Below are positions 1 to 11,389 of a stretch of DNA of 64,000 nt, piece by piece. Location of the stretch: positions 11,856,501-11,920,500 of the forward strand of contig NC_079378.1 of assembly GCF_021018895.1 (NCBI RefSeq). The letters run 5' to 3'. Each line of letters begins with the position of its first letter. Position 1 is the first letter of the stretch. A model generated the notes under the pieces. The model was not told the origin of the DNA, ran no database searches, and was given only the letters and a program-made list of their open reading frames with translations. The translations under genes and the position numbers were made by a program. Origin of the DNA: Seriola aureovittata. Its lineage: Eukaryota > Chordata > Actinopteri > Carangiformes > Carangidae.

Positions 1-3000
1 AAAGCATCAAAGAAAACTGTCTGAGGAAGGTAAAAGTAAGAAAAGCCAGTTAACCCATGCACTTCTGCTACAAAAAGACAAAGTTTTTTTTTTTTTTTTC
101 CTGAGAAGCATTGCTTCATAACCTCACGTGGCCCAAACTTGTTTGGCAGAGTTTTTACAGAGGAGGTCTTTGTCTTGTAGTTCATATGTCTGTCAACATG
201 CATTGTGGGATAATGTGTAAATGTACCGCTGCTCTTTGACTGCACTCAGTCAAAGCAGAAGGCTGTTTCCCAAGCAATACCAATCATTTTATTACTCTGA
301 AAGTAAATGAAAAAAAAACAAAAAAACCATTAACTCAGATGTTTGTGGGCGACCTGGCCTAGATTTCTGGTTTAAAAAGGAAAGTTCAAAAGTGATAATG
401 TTTATTATGAAGCATATTTTAGAACTGTTTTCTAACATAGTGTATGGTGTACAATGCATTCAGTGTGTCCAATCTGAAACTTAAATATCACACTAACACA
501 AGTGTACAGACACTTTGCTATGATGCTTGAAATTTAGCTCAGATGCCCCCCATTCCTCTCATATCTGAGCTGTTTCTACACCTTGGAGTCCACCTGTAGT
601 AAATTCAATGGATTGGACATGATCACAGTGGACAGTGCACATCAGAGCAAAAACCGAAACCAAGATCCAAAAAAAATCTGCTGCATTGAAGGTTCCCAAG
701 AAGAACACTGGCCTCCATAATTCTTATATGGAAGAAGCTTTGAACAACCAGAACTCTTCCTTGAGCTGTCTGCCCTGCCAAACAACAATCTGGGGAGAGG
801 GGCCTTGGTGACCAAGATGATGGTCACTCTATAAATATGTTAGTATGTCAGCATACTATACCTAATCACTGTATTTGCAAACAACAAATAGTATTTACAA
901 ACAATACATAAAAATCATTTCAAAAATGAAAATATAAAGCTGTAATGGACATTATAGATATATTTTCATTCAACATTATTAACTCACAATAAACTAGTCA
1001 GAATGCACAAAACAAAAAGAAAAAATGTTGTGAGCTACACAAATAAGGGTGACTTTACTGTGAATGCTCTCCATCTAACCTCCACAGGGCAAATCTAGCC
1101 CCAGTGCTCTGCTACTGACTCAGCAGACCTAAGCATTTCCCTTTCCTATGCCTCACTGATGCATCCTCCCATGGTGCCATGAGCGCTGCTGCATGCCCCA
1201 ACCACAATATCAACCTTGGCCCTCAGGCTGTTGCTTATGATTTCCCAAAGGATTATTTGCACTTTCCTCAAAACTACCATCATGCCTCTTTTTTCCATTT
1301 TTTTCGTTCACCCATAACCCATGCCAGTCTGTGTGCTCCTGGAGAGCTCCTACAGCTCCACCAGTCTAATGTTTCTGATGTCTTGAGTCTGTGGATCAGC
1401 AGGGACTAAACTGTCAGTGGGTAAGTGGGTAAATGGGCAAGACATTCTGCAGTCTTCAAAAGTTTTTGAATGGACATGGTCCACCATGTTGTTTCCTATA
1501 GCAGGTCTGAGGACAAAAAAAAAAACAGTTTTTGAGGTCTGCTTGGGTTAAATAAGCTGTAATGAAAAGTACTATCAGGTTTTTTAAACTACTCGTCCAT
1601 TGATGGCTTTATTCAACAGCTGCATTGCATTTTAGAGTTGCTGCCTGGGGGCTTGGACACAGTTGTGATGACTGTATTCTCTAGGTAGCAACAAAGGTCT
1701 CTCTCTGAATTTCCACCTTATTTTGGAGGAGGGGTTTTCATGTCCTTGGACCCTGGGAGCTGTGTTGTCCTGGGCATTACCTCCTGGCAGAGTCTCCCAA
1801 TGGAAACCGGTCCCAGGTGAGGGCCTAGACTAAGATTGACTCAAGGACAATTATAAATTGTCTAAGGTGGAGAGATCCATCGCAGCCAGATCTTATATTT
1901 ATACTGTGATATTACCACTAGTGTATAACTCACACCACCATTATGTCCTGAGGAAGCAATTTGATTGAGTGTTCACTTCAACTGGAGATGCAAAGTAGCA
2001 GCAGTGGAAACATCCCATTAAACAGCACCTTATTTTGTTCTTTTAAATGGTCATTAATGGATGCAACCACCCCTGATTACCCCCAGCAGTACTTTTGATA
2101 TTTCTCAGTATAAGTGAAGGTATATGAGGATATCTATTTTAATAATCTGATCAGATTTCTCTTGGCAGCCATATTGAATATCCTCAAGGAACATATTTGA
2201 TATGTGCTCAGAGTCCATATCTGTTACATCATCTTGACTGCTGTAGCGAGATATTAGAAATCCATACACTCAAAATATGATGTATGGCTCAGCAGCTGTG
2301 GAATTGACTGAGGCTTTGGTGTGCTGCAGCACGTTTCCTTTTCTGGGGGGAGGAGAAAAGGAAAGAGAAAAAAATCTGCAGGCTGCAAAATCAAGAATAA
2401 TTTGCCCATTCAGTATAGAGAGAAAGGTCAGACCCATAAGGCAACTTAAAAAAGAGGCTATTACTCTTGATGAGAACAGATAGCATGTATTCATGGGCAT
2501 GTTACATGGTATGGCAGAAGGCAAATTGGCCAGATTTTTACCATGTATGTGTCATCATATTTTCACAGTTGGACGGATTTCTCTCATTTCTTATTGGAGG
2601 TATCAAAACATAAGAATGGTATGGAAAGGGGAGTAGTCAGAAATGATTTAAGAAATGAATAAGTGATGAAGTAATCCGTATGATAATATTTAATACTCCT
2701 GATACACAAGTAGGTGTTAAAAATAAAAGACAAGCTTCATGCTAGTTCATTGTCTCGGAGCCACTACGTTCTTTTGATCCTGACATCATTTTCTGCCAAA
2801 CCTCTGTGTCCCCAGTACTGTGCTCTCCATATTAACACGGAGGTCCCTGTTCGAACGCTCTTGCTCTTGTGTAGTCGGAACTACAGATTAACCAACTGCA
2901 ACACTCTATCACGTACTTGTTGTCAAAGCGTGCAGAGTGAAGGAGAAAGAGGGCTTTGGATGACATGTTAATGTGAGGAAGTGTTGTCATTTTGTCCACA

Positions 3001-3085
3001 TGTAATCTTCTTTTATCCATTTGAACTATGAAGCATGTGTTAGTGTGAATTTTACATACATCTTCATATGTGTGCCCACATCCTC

Positions 3086-3091
<6 letters not shown>
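1..3091. other. Non-coding stretch, nothing recognised
   Basis: A+T-rich sequence with short homopolymer runs (a long T run near 85-100). The open stretches are under 90 codons, occur on both strands and look random in composition. I see no transposon termini, tRNA-like boxes or protein motifs here. Confidence 0.6.

Positions 3092-3131
<40 letters not shown>
3092..3131. repeat. (TG)n microsatellite
   Basis: About 20 uninterrupted TG units. This is a simple dinucleotide array of the kind common in fish genomes and likely to vary in length between individuals. Confidence 0.95.
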
Positions 3132-3133
<2 letters not shown>

Positions 3134-3862
3134 AGCAAGGTGTGTGTAAAATAGTGTGAGACTGGATTACTTCAGTGTTTTACTGCCTGTCCCAAGACAG
3201 ACATTTATGGGGGCCGTCCAGTAACTGCTGCATATGCCATCCTAATCTGTTTCCCCTGCTGTGCCAGGTGTGCAGGCAGCAGGCACTTCTGCAAGGACAC
3301 TGAACTATGAGGAAACTGCACTCAAGGCAAAGCTAGGGGACAGTAGTGGCATAAATTCTCTTATAATTATGTCGTAAACAGAGATGGGACGGTAATGCTT
3401 TGTTTTGATGTTGATGTGTGCTGCAACAGAGTAGTAGCCCAACCTCAGACAAATGGCCTACCTGGCCAATGGCTACTTTCTCTACACTCCTCTTGTTGCT
3501 GCATATGGAGGTGATTGAACGCTGGTAATGTTGGATGCCAAGTGATGGATTGGTCCATAGGACACTCTATCAGCTGTCCATGCTGTCTAACCATCTGGCG
3601 CATAAGAGACTGTTAGTGTTTAGATAGTTACCCATCACTGAAGGAAATATCACAATGTGACACAAAGATATTTAAGCTTGCAGTCTTTCAAATCTCAGTT
3701 TGACTAAAAAACCAAAAGGCAATGATACCAGCCAAATGCTGTCCTGGTCGTTGTTAAAGCATGTGAATTATAAGAAAACCTGCTGACCTTTTTTTTTTAC
3801 CATTTTTGGAAGATCATTGTCAATTTGCTTCCAGAGTTTAATCTTGTATTTAAATTAGCATA
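3132..3862. other. Non-coding stretch, nothing recognised
   Basis: Unique-looking A+T-rich sequence between the TG array and the twin hairpins. No gene or repeat family was recognised. Confidence 0.55.
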
Positions 3863-3889
3863 TAGTGTACATCACAGTGATGTACACTA
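3863..3889. repeat. Perfect palindrome, 13-bp arms, 1-nt centre
   Basis: The arms begin TAGTGTACATCAC and end with the exact reverse complement, around a single central A at 3876. A second hairpin follows 3 nt downstream. No repeat family was recognised around it. Confidence 0.95.
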
Positions 3890-3892
3890 CAG

Positions 3893-3928
3893 TGACATTT
3901 GAGCATATTCCCATATGCTCAAATGTCA
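3893..3928. repeat. Perfect hairpin, 16-bp arms, 4-nt loop
   Basis: The left arm TGACATTTGAGCATAT (3893-3908) pairs exactly with 3913-3928 around the loop TCCC. All 16 pairs match. It lies immediately after another perfect palindrome, so the two could form neighbouring cruciforms. Confidence 0.95.
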
Positions 3929-6779
3929 ATTTAAAGTCATGCCTAGCAAGTTTCTTTAAAACTTTTCTCTTTGAGCTACAACTTTGCCCTGACTGTCTGA
4001 AAATTGATCCCACCATAGATTTCTCTTTGCATGGCCTTTCATCTGCCTTCAATTTTTAAATACTTATTTGTATCAAAATTCTCTGACTCTGTTACATTGG
4101 GCCTAATTCCCAGTGTACCTGTGCAAACGACCCTTTCCTTGAAACTGGCTGCATTTCACACGTCCATTAAGAATGTCAGTAACAATCTAATATTCCCCTG
4201 AAAATTGAACAGAACTTCTTCGGACTTTTCAGAGAAACCAATCATCTTTTCATTCTTTCTGCTTTTAGTAGCAGTAAGCAGCGGGGCCATCTTGTTTGAG
4301 CTTCCTCCACGCTGACCTGTTGTAAAGGCATAAAATGTGTTCCTTCCCGGCCTGATAGATCCCCAGCTCTGAGATCACAAGTTGTGTGCCTGTGTTTATT
4401 GGAGGTTGTGAAACACTTTGGGCTCTTTTGCTGATTATCTGTCCAAGATTGTGTCTCTTTATGTTGCTGTCATGCCTTGTGAGGTGGCCAGAGAGCTTCC
4501 TAGTGTGAACATCAGAGACCACAGGAACACTGAACTCTGTGTTGTTATGTTCTTGAGGTTATTTGACACATCTGTAACAAATGGCCACACTCCTCTGTGA
4601 GATAATACCTTTAGTTTTATCTGTTCAAGGCTCAGTCTTCGGCCAGCATGTAGTGTTGCAAACACAAATATGCATTTGCTTACACAGTCCTTTGAATACT
4701 TGTGTCCTTCACGCTTCCACTAGCATGCAACCTTATCTTCCACTTGTATTCAGACTGAGTCTGTGGCAAGAGACAGTCACACTGATAAAAAGTGAAGCCA
4801 TACTGAAATACAATCCACTGAACCCTTTAACCAGGCTGGTTAAAGGTCACTTTGAAACCTTGAATTTACCAGTGTCATCTTTGCACTACAAACCATTTTC
4901 ATGTACTTAAACTTTGTCAATGTGATACCTCTTTGCCTTGACCAGTTATTTGGATATAATCCATTTTTATCTATTAGAAATTTTCTAATACTGGTTATAA
5001 AGATTAAACTAGTATTTCAATAAGTTCTTTTTGGTCTGTGTGTGTGGAATTAATTTTGAAAGAAAAAAAAAATCACAGTGACCATCACAGTGTGCACCAC
5101 AAAATAGACTGGAATGACAATCAGAACTTTATCTTACTTTATTAACCCTAACTCTTAAGTAAAGAGAAATCTGACTACACTGTTCATCAGCAGAAGCTCT
5201 ACTAGGTTTAGGTAAGTTAGGTTACCTTATCCCAGTTTTGGCTGTGTAATATAAGTTTATTTTAAACAAGAATAAACCTACAACTCTGAAACAGAGGGCT
5301 CTGAAACTGTACTATACATGCATGCTTTTCAGTGTATAGCCCAGTCTGTCAATTGAACTAATCATAGCGCCAACCTGATCTTCAGTTTGCATCGTGACAG
5401 AAAAACAGTATTTTTAATGGATAAAATGTTGTGCATGGATGTTTCTTACAGTCGTGAAAGCCTGTATTTTATTTAGTTTCCTCGTAAATTGTTTTGTACC
5501 TCATACCTACTGGAGAGTATTGGAGAGTCCTTTTTGATGGACATGCCTGGGAGGCATGGTGGGAGAGGAGATGAGCAAGAGAAAAGGAAGGAGTGGGAGT
5601 ATTAAGTGCATAAAAAATGCTAAAATTCTTCAAAAAGGAAATAATATGTTTTCATGCTTCTCATCCTGATTTTGGAATCACAGTTAAACATTCTCCCCCC
5701 TTTTTTTTTCTTTAATTAATACATTTTCAATGAAGGTAGATAGGGATTTCTGGAAGCAGCTGTTAATTAATATAATCATCGGCTGTATCAGAGTGCACCT
5801 GTGGTCTCTTTCCTTTTTGGCTTCAGATTAACAGTTCAAAACTTGATTACTGAGCAGAGAGAGAGCGAGTTTCTTGCTCTTGCTGCGTACATAGCTTGCC
5901 AAATTTTCTGAAACATTTCCACTGAGACGTCACTTAAACATCACCATAATAGCTTCTTCCCAAGAGTGGTCACCTTGACTCAACAAGCCCTCCCAAGAAT
6001 CAACTTGAGCTTGCCCACACAAGCTCAGTCTCCCTGTCAACTTCTCTTGTTGTGCTCACTGCAAGCCCACTATTTATTATTATATTATCTCACACTACTC
6101 ATAATCAGAGAGTTCTGTCTCTGAAGACATTAACTTATTTCATATATGTATGAGTTTAACGCCTGACCTTGTTCAATGTGTGCTTTAGAAAAGCATTCTC
6201 ACATTAATACAGAGGATGATAAAAATTGTTGATAGATAAAGTTACTCTAAAAGTGATTATAATGATGTTGTTTCCCTCCCTGAACAATTATTGTGAAAGT
6301 ATCACTGGGTAAGGCATACATCTTGCTATTCCACTGGAGCTGCTGTGTGGCCACATGATGAAACTGAACTTGTACTAGCAGGTTCTACAGATGCACTTAA
6401 AATCACACATTAAACTGTCACACTTAAGAAACTAAAACCAACCACATAGATTGTCATATTGTTAATAAAGAAAAAAAATAAAACCTTATCAAAAAAAATA
6501 TATCTCCTAACATGGCTGCGGCCATGCTCAGTGGAAATGCTTCAAAACTCATTTAGTCTTTTAAAATCCTGATATCTAACATTTCACTGAACAAATATAC
6601 AACATTAATTGGACATGGGTTGAAAATATGCTGGAATGCTATAACGTGGATGTTTATTAATTTAGTATTTTTTTTAATTACAGATGACCTATATTATTGA
6701 AATAGTACATTTGAGTGTTTACAAATGCAGTCATCCAAGCCTGAGAGCTCAGGTCCTTTACTTTCTGTTGGATCTGTAA
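3929..6779. other. Non-coding stretch with one small inverted repeat
   Basis: No gene was recognised. A perfect 10-bp inverted repeat with a 3-nt spacer lies at 4824-4846 (CCTTTAACCA / TGGTTAAAGG). The section 5700-6080 is rich in TTAATTAA-type homeodomain-like words but carries no other support for a regulatory role. Open stretches are short and random in composition. Confidence 0.5.
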
Positions 6780-7790
6780 CACCCATCTATGGATGTGGAA
6801 GAAACAAATTCCCAATTACTCTGTGTGTGTAATAAGGTGATTCGGCGCCTCTCTCCCCTTTTGCGAGTTACTGGAGGGAAGCTAATGGGCTCTATGCAAA
6901 TTAGAGTTGGCATTTGGTTCTTCTCAATGGACCTGAAAGGTGAGGTGAGGGGGTCAAGAGGAGGGACAGCCATTATCATGACTCATATGAAGGCCACATC
7001 CATATCCATGTGCTTTACATCTTTGGCCTTGAGGGTGGGGAGAGAAATTAGGGAGCACAAAGGGGTCGAGGAGTTGCTGAAGGAAAGAAATTGAGAGTAA
7101 CAACATGCAGAAAGAATGAGGAAGATTTTGAAGGAAAGTGAGACAGAGAAGGGCATAAATACAAGATGGAGCAAAGAGGAAAGAAGGGGAGGTGTCGCTC
7201 TGTCCTTGCTATTAGTCACTCCGCCACAGTTCCCTGGCTTTATGGAGAGTTTCCTGTCATGGTGCTGCTTTTTAATTGACATTAAAATGCACTGACCAGT
7301 GTATCAGTTCTCCCCCCTCACTCTATACCATCACTCCTTTTCTCTCTCTATCTCTTTAACTCTCCGTACTTGACTGACGTGGGCTGTCATTTACATACAG
7401 TGTGGCATGACAAAAATGGCACCCTTACCTCACATCTCTCAGCAGCTGTGACGGCCAGCAGTTCCTTCCTGTCAAAATGGTTTTGCTTGTAAAACCTTGT
7501 TCTGTATTCTGCCTATCTGTACAAGCACCAGTTTCTGTGTGTCAATGTCATATTTCATGGCCTTGTCATGTGCAGAAAAAAAATTGCCTCTTGCCAAGAC
7601 GAAAAACGCAGCATTCCCAAAGGAATGCAAACCCAGCTCCCACGAGTGTAGCAGAGCTTTCAGATGCTATGAAGGAGAGGAGATGGAGACTAATGCCTTT
7701 GAGGTCAAAGGAATGCAGATCTCGGAAGCAGAAAGTGTGCACTATTAAGGTTAGAGTTAACGCTCGGCAGAGACGATGGGAGCCTATTGT
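6780..7790. promoter_or_regulatory. Candidate cis-regulatory stretch (motif-dense)
   Basis: The sequence shows a perfect POU octamer ATGCAAAT at 6894-6901, an AP-1-like ATGACTCAT at 6978-6986, an inverted pair of TEAD-type cores (GCATTCC at 7611-7617 and GGAATGC at 7622-7628), and an AGGTCA nuclear-receptor-like half site at 7702-7707 running into another GGAATGC at 7710-7716. It is less A+T-rich than its surroundings. Clusters of such words arise by chance in a kilobase, and no gene nearby is established, so regulatory function is only an inference. Overlapping open frames around 7477-7794 on both strands look like shadows of a moderate-GC stretch rather than genes. Confidence 0.2.
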
Positions 7791-8259
7791 GTAGAAATAT
7801 ATGCTAATAAATCCTAAAAGTTGTTTATGTTTAGTAACATGCAAGGTCTGTTTTTCCTCGCTGTATAATGATACTCTCTGAAGTCTTTGTTTATTTGTTC
7901 CTTTATTTGTAATACATTTATTTGCAACACTGTTCAGAACTGCCTTCGCAGTTGCACAGACAGTGGCTGTTAGATCTGAGCTGATGTAAATTAGAACCTG
8001 CGGAAAATCTACCTGAACCTGAAAAAGAGACCTGATCTGAAAGGGAGCCAAGGGCAGCCAGACGTCATCTGAAAAAGAGGACAAGTCCCATTCAAAATGT
8101 AGTGCAACCAAACGGTAGTGGTAGAAAAGAGAGAAAAGATCATTTTTCTTCCCACTTTACAGTTTTACACTTTCTATCTGCTACAGAGAAGACGTATCAA
8201 GCACTCACAGTTAAGTGGAGATTCTACCCTGATGAATAATTGTACTCATCGAACTAATG
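7791..8259. other. Non-coding stretch, nothing recognised
   Basis: This lies under a 181-codon minus-strand open frame (7566-8111). That frame has no recognisable domain, unusual composition and no splice-site support, so I do not call it a gene. Confidence 0.45.
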
Positions 8260-8453
8260 TTAAGTTGCAAGAGCTGATATGACCTGCTGCTGGAGACGTT
8301 TGTCGGTGAACGTGAGGGTCAGCGCTTGCGAAAAATGAGAAGCTTCTATTTGAATGATTCTATACTGCTCTGTAGAGTCAGAGTTTAGCAAATTTGTGCA
8401 TTTTGCCAGCCCTTCACATAATTTTTCATAATGTTTTGCACTGTCCAGCCTGG
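8260..8453 (-). CDS. Possible terminal coding exon, unknown protein
   Basis: On the minus strand a pyrimidine-rich tract ending ...CTCCTTTATGACAG (acceptor AG at 8455-8454) is followed by an open frame of about 64 codons to TAA at 8262-8260. The peptide has a soluble-protein-like composition: mixed charged and hydrophobic residues, a heptad-like region around KHYEKLCEGL, and no low complexity. An intron phase of 1 would apply. I do not recognise the family. No second exon with matching phase was found, and 60-odd open codons can occur by chance, so this may be nothing. If real, its gene would run right to left and the LINE at 11.3-17.0 kb would sit in an upstream intron in antisense orientation. 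Confidence 0.2.
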
Positions 8454-9601
8454 CTGTCATAAAGGAGAGCAGTAATTCAAAGGGGCACAAAACACATTGG
8501 ATTTCTGTAAAGAAAGCACCAGACTTTGATTTGCTTTATTATATGCCTGAATCTGCCCCTGCACCCATCCTAAGGATCAGCTTGGGACTTCTCTAGTATC
8601 AAATATGAACTAAAAGTACATCACTTCAGTTTTGTCTGTAAGGAGTGCTATTAATATTGATGGCAGGTACAAAACAAAGTTCATATGCTTGTAAGTATGA
8701 GCAGTTTTCTGTGCACGTCTCTGTTTAAAATGTGGCTCACAATTCTTTGTGATACATGTTAAGCAGTTTGAGCAGAAAGCAGCTGCACCCTAGCATTTTA
8801 CCTTCCGTTCCTTTCTGCTCCACTTCTTCAGATCAATGAAACGATAGACTGCTGAGAGAGGACAAAGTTTCTCTGCTGTAGTAGAATAAATGATTGTGTG
8901 TCTGCTTTCAAATTTTGCATTCTTGCTTGCGTGAATGTGTGCATGCCTGGGCATATTATGATCATAAATGTATTAATATATTTTAACAAATGAGTGCTTA
9001 ACATAATGTGCCATACGTGTCTGTGTGTGTTTTTAGGCTTAACTATAACTGTGTCTTTCGCACAAAGTTTCTGATATGTGTTTGTGTGTGTTTTTATGTA
9101 TGTTTATATTTGTGTGTGTAAAAGTTATTTTATACCTATCTATACTCATGCACATGAATACCCACAACAGCAACACTCAGTGAAATCAGAAGCTACACAG
9201 GTTAGTGAGTAGTTTGTAGAGGTCAGTTAGTGGAGTTCCTTGATGGATGGTTACTATGAAGGAGGGAGCGAGAGGAAGATGGATAGAAGGAAGGACATAA
9301 AAAGGCAGGTGGGCTATTGGAGACAGATAAAAGAGGAGAGATGGATAAATATAAAGTAAGAGAGAGCAAGACGACACACAGGAAGAGAGAAGGAAACATT
9401 GAGTGTGTGGACATCATACTGTGCAGCAAGCAGAAAGCCATTTCAAGGACAAACTCCCCCTCACGTTCCTCCTCCCAGCGGCAGAAACGTTTCTGGATCC
9501 AAAGTTCAGGAGTTCATGTCCTCCAAGACTACTACCCTGCTCCATTTCACCTGCTCTGCTTTGTCCACTGTCTATGACACATCTCTAAGATTCAAGATTA
9601 A
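8454..9601. other. Non-coding stretch; TG-rich and purine-rich patches
   Basis: It contains scattered TGTGTG-rich runs (about 9000-9125) and a purine-rich section (9240-9400). No gene or transposon was recognised. Confidence 0.5.
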
Positions 9602-10340
9602 CTCACAAAATGGGAAATTTGTCTTGGGCTCTTCACCCATGCTGCAGCCGTAAAAAGACAGCATTTCATACAGAAAATATACAAATGTGTTAATACATAA
9701 CACCCTAAGACTCTAAAAGTGCTTGGGCAAACAGAGAGAACACATCAACAAAAAGAAAGAAAATCCCTTCTCCAATAATAAAAATACACACAAAGATACA
9801 TTACATAAGAAATCATCCACTGCCCATCCTGAGCTTATCTGCCCCTACTTAAAAGTTTTATTGACACTGGGATAAATTAATTTTTTTATCTATTTAGTCT
9901 AGGGACTCTGAACCTCCTACCAGAGGGCAGTAGCTGGTACTCAGCATGTAGAACGTGGGATAGGTCAGTGAGTGTCCTATCGGCTTGCCTTAGGGTAGTC
10001 TACGCTTAAGTAGACCACTGGGATGAATGCCGTTTTACCCCCTGTAATTTTCCATGCTGTCTGCATTAGTCAGACAAGTTTTGAGTTGAGATACACAGAG
10101 AGGTGCTAACATAAATTTTTTATCAAAACCATGATCATGGTAGAACATGGGTGTTCCATGTTAATGAGTTGTCAATAAAAACATCAAGATATTTGTACGA
10201 AGAGACCTGTGAGATGGTTGTGGGTGACCTGTGGTCACTGACTGCCGTGGGGCCAAACACCATCTCCATCTTTTTAACATTCAAGACAAGGGGGTTGTGC
10301 TTGCACCCTTTCAAAAAACCTAAGGCTGAGAACACACACG
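9602..10340 (-). mobile_element. CR1/L2/Rex-type LINE fragment (RT C-terminus to 3' end)
   Basis: Read on the minus strand, 10335-10135 encodes a piece of non-LTR reverse transcriptase: LNVKKMEMVF, then SYKYLDVFIDNSLTWNTHV, the characteristic block after the catalytic palm in which a lysine-rich LNxxKT segment is followed by YKYLG-x-x-IDN-x-L-x-W. A second block, 9946-9901, reads AEYQLLPSGRRFRVP, typical of the very end of ORF2 in CR1/L2/Rex-group LINEs. An A/T-rich 3' UTR follows. The section between the two blocks is shorter than expected and out of frame, so the copy is internally deleted as well as 5'-truncated. It has stops and is a dead relic. No target-site duplication was identified; exact clade is uncertain. 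Confidence 0.7.
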
Positions 10341-11260
10341 ATTTGTAGCGTGTGCGTGGCGGCTGCTTGACGTCTTGGTTTTCACTTCAGCGCCCATGCT
10401 AATGGTTTAGTGCGGACACACTGCCTGCATGACACGTGTGTGAGTCTCACACCTCACAGCTGCGTTGTGTAACCTAGAGATTTGGCGACTTACCGATTTT
10501 TCAAGCATGACACGTGCGTTTCACAGTAGAAATAGACAGAGAAAAGAAATATACACATCATACCAGCAACATTACATAAAACTGAAACCTTCCACTGTAG
10601 TTTTCTATGTCTAGGCTGAATCTGAATATGACACACACATGAAAAAGTATAGATATATTTTTTAAAACTATTTTAGCAGCTGCATGTGGAGACAGTGGCA
10701 TTTTCTGTCAAAAATAATTCAGAAATTATTTTATAATGAAAAGAAATCCAACATTCCAGTAACCTGCAAACTCTATGTAGAGAGATAGAGCTGGCAGCAA
10801 TGCAGAAGAAGCAGACAACGCAGCCGGAGTGAAGACACACACGTGTGCGACCAGCAGCAGGTCAGCTGCAGCTGCAACAAAGGCAGTGTGTTTCCCGGCA
10901 TAAGTATCTATGAACAGTATAGGTCCGCTTTCCTTTTTCATTTTTCAGATAGCAGTGTCGTGAAGGAAAGATGCATTCATACACACGCTTATATAAAAAC
11001 ATATATACATACAGTATGTTAGCTGAAGTGCATACATGTGCCATTATCTGTTTCTCCAGTTAACCTTCATATCCTAATCTCACGATGCGGCTGAATATGC
11101 TACAGCCTGAGCCAGGAAACAGATTCTGCCAATTAGGTCCCCTCGCTCCTTATGATGATGACACTGGCCATGGCTAAGCATTAATTAACAATAACTTCCT
11201 CTGCAGGTGTGCCCTACAACACACATGAGCCGAAGATGACTGATGCCTTGGAAGGTGTTT
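10341..11260. other. Non-coding stretch, possibly an old unclassified repeat
   Basis: It is richer in CpG than its surroundings at 10341-10520 and again at 10800-10910, and several words recur (CACGTGTG, GTGACACGTG-like). It may be a decayed DNA-transposon-derived repeat, but no terminal inverted repeats were found. The LINE described next is inserted at its right edge. Confidence 0.3.
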
Positions 11261-11278
11261 AAAAGTATCAAAAAAGGA
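11261..11278 (+). repeat. Left target-site duplication of the L1-type LINE
   Basis: AAAAGTATCAAAAAAGGA is repeated exactly at 17005-17022 after the element's A-tail. The upstream junction GTTT|AAAA means the nicked bottom strand reads TTTT/AAAC, the preferred L1 endonuclease site. The exact right end is ambiguous by 1-2 bases because the element's own first bases are not known independently. Confidence 0.93.
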
Positions 11279-11295
11279 CTTCCGGGTATGGCGGC
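11278..11295 (+). promoter_or_regulatory. LINE 5'-terminal promoter motifs: ETS-like plus YY1-like
   Basis: The first bases of the element contain ACTTCCGG (11278-11285; reverse complement CCGGAAGT, a consensus ETS/GABP site). ATGGCGGC (11288-11295), a YY1 core, follows almost immediately. In human L1 a YY1 site at the extreme 5' end positions transcription initiation, so the same role is inferred here. The first A is shared with the target duplication. No TATA-like box is apparent. Confidence 0.55.
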
Positions 11296-11314
11296 GATCT
11301 GGTCGGTGGTGTAG
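11288..11314 (+). other. Short upstream ORF in the LINE 5' UTR
   Basis: ATG within the YY1-like motif opens an 8-codon frame ending TAG at 11312-11314. A second upstream ATG at 11365-11367 is followed directly by TGA (11368-11370), a minimal start-stop element 19 nt before the ORF1 ATG. Whether either is used depends on the true transcription start. Confidence 0.5.
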
Positions 11315-11389
11315 TTCGAGAGCTCCCAGAACGGTCCAACATTTCCCCTGCCTTAGAGTAATTAATGTGACCATATCTGTGAAATTCTT

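Noticed and set aside
7566..8111. 181-codon minus-strand frame as a gene
   Set aside because: There is no recognisable domain, the composition is Cys/Phe/Ser/Leu-skewed, several + strand frames overlap it, and no splice or start context supports it.
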